Below, piece by piece: positions 6,981 to 9,585 of a stretch of 9,585 nt of DNA. The first letter of the stretch is position 1, and every line of letters starts with the position of its first letter. Where the stretch lies: positions 1 to 9,585 of the forward strand of contig CAAFQL010000228.1 of assembly GCA_900765125.1 (NCBI GenBank), written 5' to 3'. A program made the translations under genes and the position numbers. The DNA comes from Oscillospiraceae bacterium. Lineage in GTDB: Bacteria; Bacillota; Clostridia; Oscillospirales; Ruminococcaceae. The notes beneath the pieces are model-generated. The model did no database searches and was not told where the DNA came from. It was given only the letters and a program-made list of their open reading frames with translations.

Positions 6981-7163
6981 ATGAGTATTATATATAAGCT
7001 AATAACAAAATATTCCGAAAGCATAGTGGGAGCAGTATATCGGCAGTTATCAGCCATTAAAGACTATTTTCTCCGCACATAAGGCATTACAAAAAAGATT
7101 ATCGCCGCACTCAAACGCACCGAGGAACTTATGGCGAAGATAGATCAAATTGTGGAGTTCTGA
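6981..7163 (+). pseudogene. short reading frame interrupted by one TAA
   Basis: ATG 6981 opens 33 codons (MSIIYKLITKYSESIVGAVY...YFLRT) to TAA 7080-7082. The same frame then continues for 26 codons (GITKKIIAALKRTEELMAKI...VEF) to TGA 7161-7163. The second part is a well-formed amphipathic helix that looks like the C-terminus of a larger protein. A single C-to-T change (CAA to TAA) would explain the break. No convincing ribosome site precedes 6981. It is probably a remnant of an older gene at the junction of two modules; chance cannot be excluded. Confidence 0.35.
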
Positions 7164-7170
7164 ATAACGA

Positions 7171-7211
7171 AAAAAGACAGATACCTCTCTCATAGAAGTA
7201 TCTGTCTTTTT
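7171..7211. terminator. strong, probably bidirectional intrinsic terminator
   Basis: A perfect 14-bp stem, AAAAAGACAGATAC (7171-7184) with GTATCTGTCTTTTT (7198-7211), around a 13-base loop. A-rich and T-rich flanks give a U-tract in either direction. It lies 13 bases before the promoter of the CBASS operon and isolates it from upstream transcription. Confidence 0.9.
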
Positions 7212-7223
7212 ATTCTACACCTC

Positions 7224-7252
7224 TTGACATTTAGTTTGATAGGTGCTATAAT
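7224..7252 (+). promoter_or_regulatory. consensus sigma-A promoter of the CBASS operon
   Basis: TTGACA (7224-7229), a 17-base spacer, TATAAT (7247-7252): perfect match and ideal spacing, so strong when not repressed. The expected start of transcription, about seven bases downstream, falls inside the CIRCE element. Confidence 0.93.
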
Positions 7253-7288
7253 ATGATTAGCACTCCGCAGATGAGAGTGCTAATCATA
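7252..7288. promoter_or_regulatory. CIRCE element (HrcA operator)
   Basis: TTAGCACTC (7257-7265), nine bases, GAGTGCTAA (7275-7283): an exact copy of the CIRCE consensus bound by the heat-shock repressor HrcA in front of groES-groEL and hrcA-dnaK operons. The palindrome extends to 14 perfect base pairs per arm (7252-7265 with 7275-7288), and its left arm shares the last base of the -10 box. Bound HrcA would block RNA polymerase; release on heat or protein-folding stress, when GroEL is titrated, would switch the operon on. The element also sits in the 5' leader and could fold in RNA. Confidence 0.95.
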
Positions 7289-7292
7289 AAAT

Positions 7293-7297
7293 GGAGG
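7293..7297 (+). promoter_or_regulatory. ribosome binding site of the CD-NTase gene
   Basis: GGAGG eight bases before ATG 7306, directly behind the CIRCE element. The ATG at 7291 lies in front of this site and is not the start. Confidence 0.85.
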
Positions 7298-7305
7298 AAT
7301 TTATC

Positions 7306-8517
7306 ATGAACATTTCTGAACGTCAAAAGGACTTCCTGTCAGTTGTCAAGAAATTGGATATTTCACCAACATTATTTAAGAATGCTCAAAGTAAATACGA
7401 AGCTTTAGCTGCGTTCTTAAATGAACATGGTATCGAAGCAACAATATACCCGCAAGGTTCATTTGCTTTAGGAACAGTTACTCGTCCTATAAAGAAAACT
7501 GACAGTCCAAGCTATGATCTTGATTGTATTTGTCAGATTTCTGGAACAAAATCAGAATATACGCCTAGCGGTTTAAGGAATTTAATTGAAGAAACGTTGC
7601 GAAGCAATGATACTTATGACGGAAAACTGGTAAAATGGGAGGAATGCTTTACAATTGAGTATGCTGACATCAATGGAGTTAGTTTTTCCATTGATTTAGT
7701 CCCAGCGGTAAGCGACTCAGATGATGTTAAAGCAAATCTTATTACAAAAGGTTTAAGTCCACAAGTAGTTGATACTAATATTGCTATTCCACGGCAGAAT
7801 TCAGAGAAAAATTATCGTTGGATATCTAACAACCCTAAGGGCTTTAAAAAATGGTTCGATGAAATCAATGCCCCATACTTATTATATGCACCAAAATATG
7901 AAGAACGTGGTATATTTGAGAGTGTTTCTATAGAAGAGTTACCTAACGAGGTTAGGCGCTCTGCTTTACAGAGAGTGATACAAATATTGAAGTATCAGAG
8001 GGATACATATTATTCCAAACGTTCTGATGGTGATGACATAAAACCAATTTCGGCATTGATAACAACTATGGTTACTCGAATCGCATCCAATTACAGCAAA
8101 AAGGATAGTTCTGTATTTGAATTGCTGGAATATGTGTTGAATAAACTTGAAATGTGTATTCACCAGACAGAAATGACATTTGAACAGTATGCTTTGCAAT
8201 ATGATAATTCTCCAGTACTTTCATATAAAAACGGGAAATGGTGTGTTCCTAATCCTGCTGATCCAGATGATAATCTGGCTGATAAATGGAATGCGGATAG
8301 CAAGATTCCAAAAGTCTTCTTCAATTGGGTTACTACTATAAAAAAGGATCTTATTGAATTGTTTGCACAAAACGATGAGAATCAATTTGGTGTTTTCATG
8401 GAAAATAGTTTTGGTGCTTATGATCCTGCTAATCCGATTATCAAGAAATACAGAAATGCTCGCATTGCTACTCCTATTAATGCTTCAACAGCTTCAAAGC
8501 CATATCATTGCACATGA
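7306..8517 (+). CDS. CD-NTase: CBASS cyclic-oligonucleotide synthase (SMODS-type nucleotidyltransferase)
   Basis: 403 aa. Role by family: on sensing phage, CD-NTases join nucleotides into a cyclic di- or trinucleotide that activates the CBASS effector; cytoplasmic. Seen: the nucleotidyltransferase signature PQGSFALGT (GS at 51-52), DLD at 71-73 (metal Asp71, Asp73) and a third Asp130 in FSIDLVPA, so the catalytic triad is intact. It continues with RSALQRVIQILKYQRD at about 218-233 and NPADPDDNLADKW at 316-328, both typical of this superfamily's helical half. Length is usual for the family. The C-terminus (ASTASKPYHCT) does not end in Gly, of interest because E2-linked CBASS systems act on the cyclase C-terminus. 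The stop overlaps the next start (ATGA). The product nucleotide and clade cannot be assigned by eye; a clade related to type II-short CBASS enzymes is likely. Driven by the CIRCE-controlled promoter. Confidence 0.93.
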   Translation: MNISERQKDFLSVVKKLDISPTLFKNAQSKYEALAAFLNEHGIEATIYPQGSFALGTVTRPIKKTDSPSYDLDCICQISGTKSEYTPSGLRNLIEETLRSNDTYDGKLVKWEECFTIEYADINGVSFSIDLVPAVSDSDDVKANLITKGLSPQVVDTNIAIPRQNSEKNYRWISNNPKGFKKWFDEINAPYLLYAPKYEERGIFESVSIEELPNEVRRSALQRVIQILKYQRDTYYSKRSDGDDIKPISALITTMVTRIASNYSKKDSSVFELLEYVLNKLEMCIHQTEMTFEQYALQYDNSPVLSYKNGKWCVPNPADPDDNLADKWNADSKIPKVFFNWVTTIKKDLIELFAQNDENQFGVFMENSFGAYDPANPIIKKYRNARIATPINASTASKPYHCT

Positions 8518-9185
8518 GAATAGACTATAATAACATTCGATCACAGGTAAACGAGCTACTTGCGGCTTATAATGGCTTAAAGGAAGAATCTATTGATGAC
8601 AACACTTCAATTATTCTTTCTGGGAGAGTATCGATTAATCGTTCCTACAATAGTTTCGCCATAGATAATGAATATGACATCAAAATCCTCATTCCACTAA
8701 ACAATGATGAATTACCAGATGTATGGGATATAGGAAATCAAATTGATAAATCCTATATCCACAGATATCCTGATGGTAAACTCTGCTTGGAAACAGATGC
8801 GTTTATGGCTCTATGTTTCTATAATGGATATAGCCTATTGCAATGGATGAAAAACACAGTTGAACCATACTATTATTCTTATGAATACTACGCTCGATTT
8901 GGAGAATTTCCGTTTGGCGAACGAGGACATGATCTTAACGGAGTAATAGAGGCATATCAGCAACTCTTCAATGAAGATGATATTGTAAAGACTTGTAAAT
9001 TACTTCGTGCTATATCGCAAAGGAAATACAGAGGTCATTTACCTTGTCCATGTGATTCGGGTATAATTACAAGAAAATGTCACGGAAGTTTCGTGTACCC
9101 GTTTATTTGTGATGACCAATTATACAGTATCGCACATCGAGACTATATGAACATATATGAGGTGATATGCAAATATGATAAATAG
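8514..9185 (+). CDS. CBASS E2-like protein with a C-terminal SEC-C-type zinc motif
   Basis: 223 aa from ATG 8514, coupled to the cyclase by a 4-base ATGA overlap; no Shine-Dalgarno is visible, so coupling probably drives translation. Seen: a beta-rich N-terminal half, LPDVWDIG at 67-74, then HRYPDGKLCL at 83-92, the arrangement of E2 folds in which the Cys (Cys91) accepts the thioester, then WMKNTVEPYYY and FPFGERGHDLNGVIEAY (132-148), which I associate with prokaryotic E2 proteins. The C-terminal part has CPC at 178-180 and CH at 189-190, exactly the CxC-x8-CH spacing of SEC-C zinc motifs. No E1 or JAB gene lies beside it in this window, which suggests a type II-short CBASS in which the E2 acts on the cyclase. 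The SEC-C part may bind a partner or the ribosome (inference). The E2 call rests on motif order, not a profile search. Confidence 0.78.
   Translation: MRIDYNNIRSQVNELLAAYNGLKEESIDDNTSIILSGRVSINRSYNSFAIDNEYDIKILIPLNNDELPDVWDIGNQIDKSYIHRYPDGKLCLETDAFMALCFYNGYSLLQWMKNTVEPYYYSYEYYARFGEFPFGERGHDLNGVIEAYQQLFNEDDIVKTCKLLRAISQRKYRGHLPCPCDSGIITRKCHGSFVYPFICDDQLYSIAHRDYMNIYEVICKYDK
9159..9164 (+). promoter_or_regulatory. ribosome binding site of the S-4TM gene
   Basis: GAGGTG inside the end of the E2-like gene, ten bases before ATG 9175. Confidence 0.7.
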
Positions 9186-9585
9186 TAATATTATCAACAC
9201 TCGTCAAAATGAAGATCAGTCCTTGAAGATACAGTATGCCTCAAGAAAGTACTTCAATTCGGCGGAAAAGATAAATTATTTGAGTTGGCTATTCTGTATA
9301 ATATCTGCTTTAATGGTATTTGTTCCTGATTCTGTTTCAAGATTAATTTCTATAGGAATACCAGCATTTTTAGAAGTATCAGCATTAGTTTCATCTTTAT
9401 TTTTCAATCATATGCTGAAGAATGGTGCAGCTTTACGAAATTATTTTGATTCATATGTATTGATGATAGGTGAAGATGACTATACGGATATAAACAAGCA
9501 AGAATTAAGAGAATTGGCTCTTAATTCTTATCAAAAACATAAGTCGGAAGCAGACATTAGCATTCATAATACTGGACGAGATAGC
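9175..9585 (+). CDS. S-4TM-like membrane effector of CBASS, 5' part only
   Basis: 137 codons from ATG 9175 to the right edge without a stop. It overlaps the end of the E2-like gene by 11 bases. Seen: NTRQNEDQSLKIQYASRKYFNSAEK at residues 8-32, the RQ...L.AS.R.Y..A motif order I associate with the SMODS-associated 4TM (S-4TM) family, then two hydrophobic helices at about 36-52 and 56-78, then a soluble stretch with DDYTDINKQEL. Family knowledge: S-4TM proteins are predicted pore-forming effectors in the inner membrane, set off by the cyclic nucleotide of the neighbouring CD-NTase. The second pair of helices should lie beyond the window. Position as third gene of the operon fits the effector role. 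The family call is by eye. Confidence 0.75.
   Translation, partial: MINSNIINTRQNEDQSLKIQYASRKYFNSAEKINYLSWLFCIISALMVFVPDSVSRLISIGIPAFLEVSALVSSLFFNHMLKNGAALRNYFDSYVLMIGEDDYTDINKQELRELALNSYQKHKSEADISIHNTGRDS

Noticed and set aside
7252..7288. Reading the inverted repeat before the CD-NTase as a terminator or attenuator
   Set aside because: No T-run follows, it matches the CIRCE consensus base for base, and it sits at the transcription start; an operator is the better call, though the RNA hairpin may affect mRNA stability.
1..9585. CRISPR array, tRNA, rRNA, transposase or integrase
   Set aside because: No spaced direct repeats, no tRNA-like cloverleaf, no rRNA sequence and no transposase or integrase motifs were seen on either strand.

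Overview
The window looks like a chromosomal accessory region of a low-to-moderate GC Gram-positive bacterium, most likely a gut Clostridia relative (Ruminococcus/Lachnospiraceae type). The reasons are strong AGGAGG ribosome binding sites in front of most genes, AT-rich codon use, a Firmicute-style XRE regulator, Hanks-type kinases carrying the KEFYP signature, and a perfect CIRCE operator, the HrcA binding site that is widespread in Firmicutes. This is inference from style and gene families; no marker gene fixes the species.

Left part (1-4701, minus strand): a three-gene unit transcribed leftward. It starts with a 398-aa XRE-like/HTH protein, continues with a 120-aa protein that resembles only the C-lobe of a Hanks kinase, and ends, through an ATGA stop/start overlap, in a very large kinase - NB-ARC (STAND NTPase) - TPR protein. 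The large protein is read for 1029 codons without a stop and runs off the left edge. The kinase and NTPase motifs are intact in outline, so this is a plausible signalling or immune-type sensor. An 18-bp perfect inverted repeat brackets the first gene.

Middle part (4797-6902): a 52-aa double-CxxC zinc-ribbon protein (+) converges stop-on-stop with an XRE repressor (-). Two plus-strand hypothetical genes follow: a membrane protein with two C-terminal transmembrane helices that may have lost its N-terminus, and a 226-aa helical protein. They end at an intrinsic terminator.

Junction (6903-7305): about 400 bp without an intact gene. It holds the terminator, a short reading frame broken by one TAA, and a 14-bp-stem terminator. 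Next comes a consensus sigma-A promoter (TTGACA-17-TATAAT) followed directly by a perfect CIRCE element (TTAGCACTC-N9-GAGTGCTAA) in front of the next operon.

Right part (7306-9585, plus strand): a CBASS-type anti-phage operon with overlapping genes. It encodes a CD-NTase cyclic-oligonucleotide synthase (GS motif, DxD, third Asp), an E2-like protein with a putative catalytic Cys and an added SEC-C-type zinc motif, and the start of an S-4TM-like membrane effector that runs off the right edge. By gene content this is a 'type II-short' CBASS (E2 without E1 or JAB). The most striking point is that it appears to be under heat-shock (HrcA/CIRCE) control, which I do not know to be described for CBASS. 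A working model: HrcA keeps the operon low, proteotoxic stress or infection releases it, the cyclase (possibly modified through the E2) makes a cyclic nucleotide, and the membrane effector damages the inner membrane.
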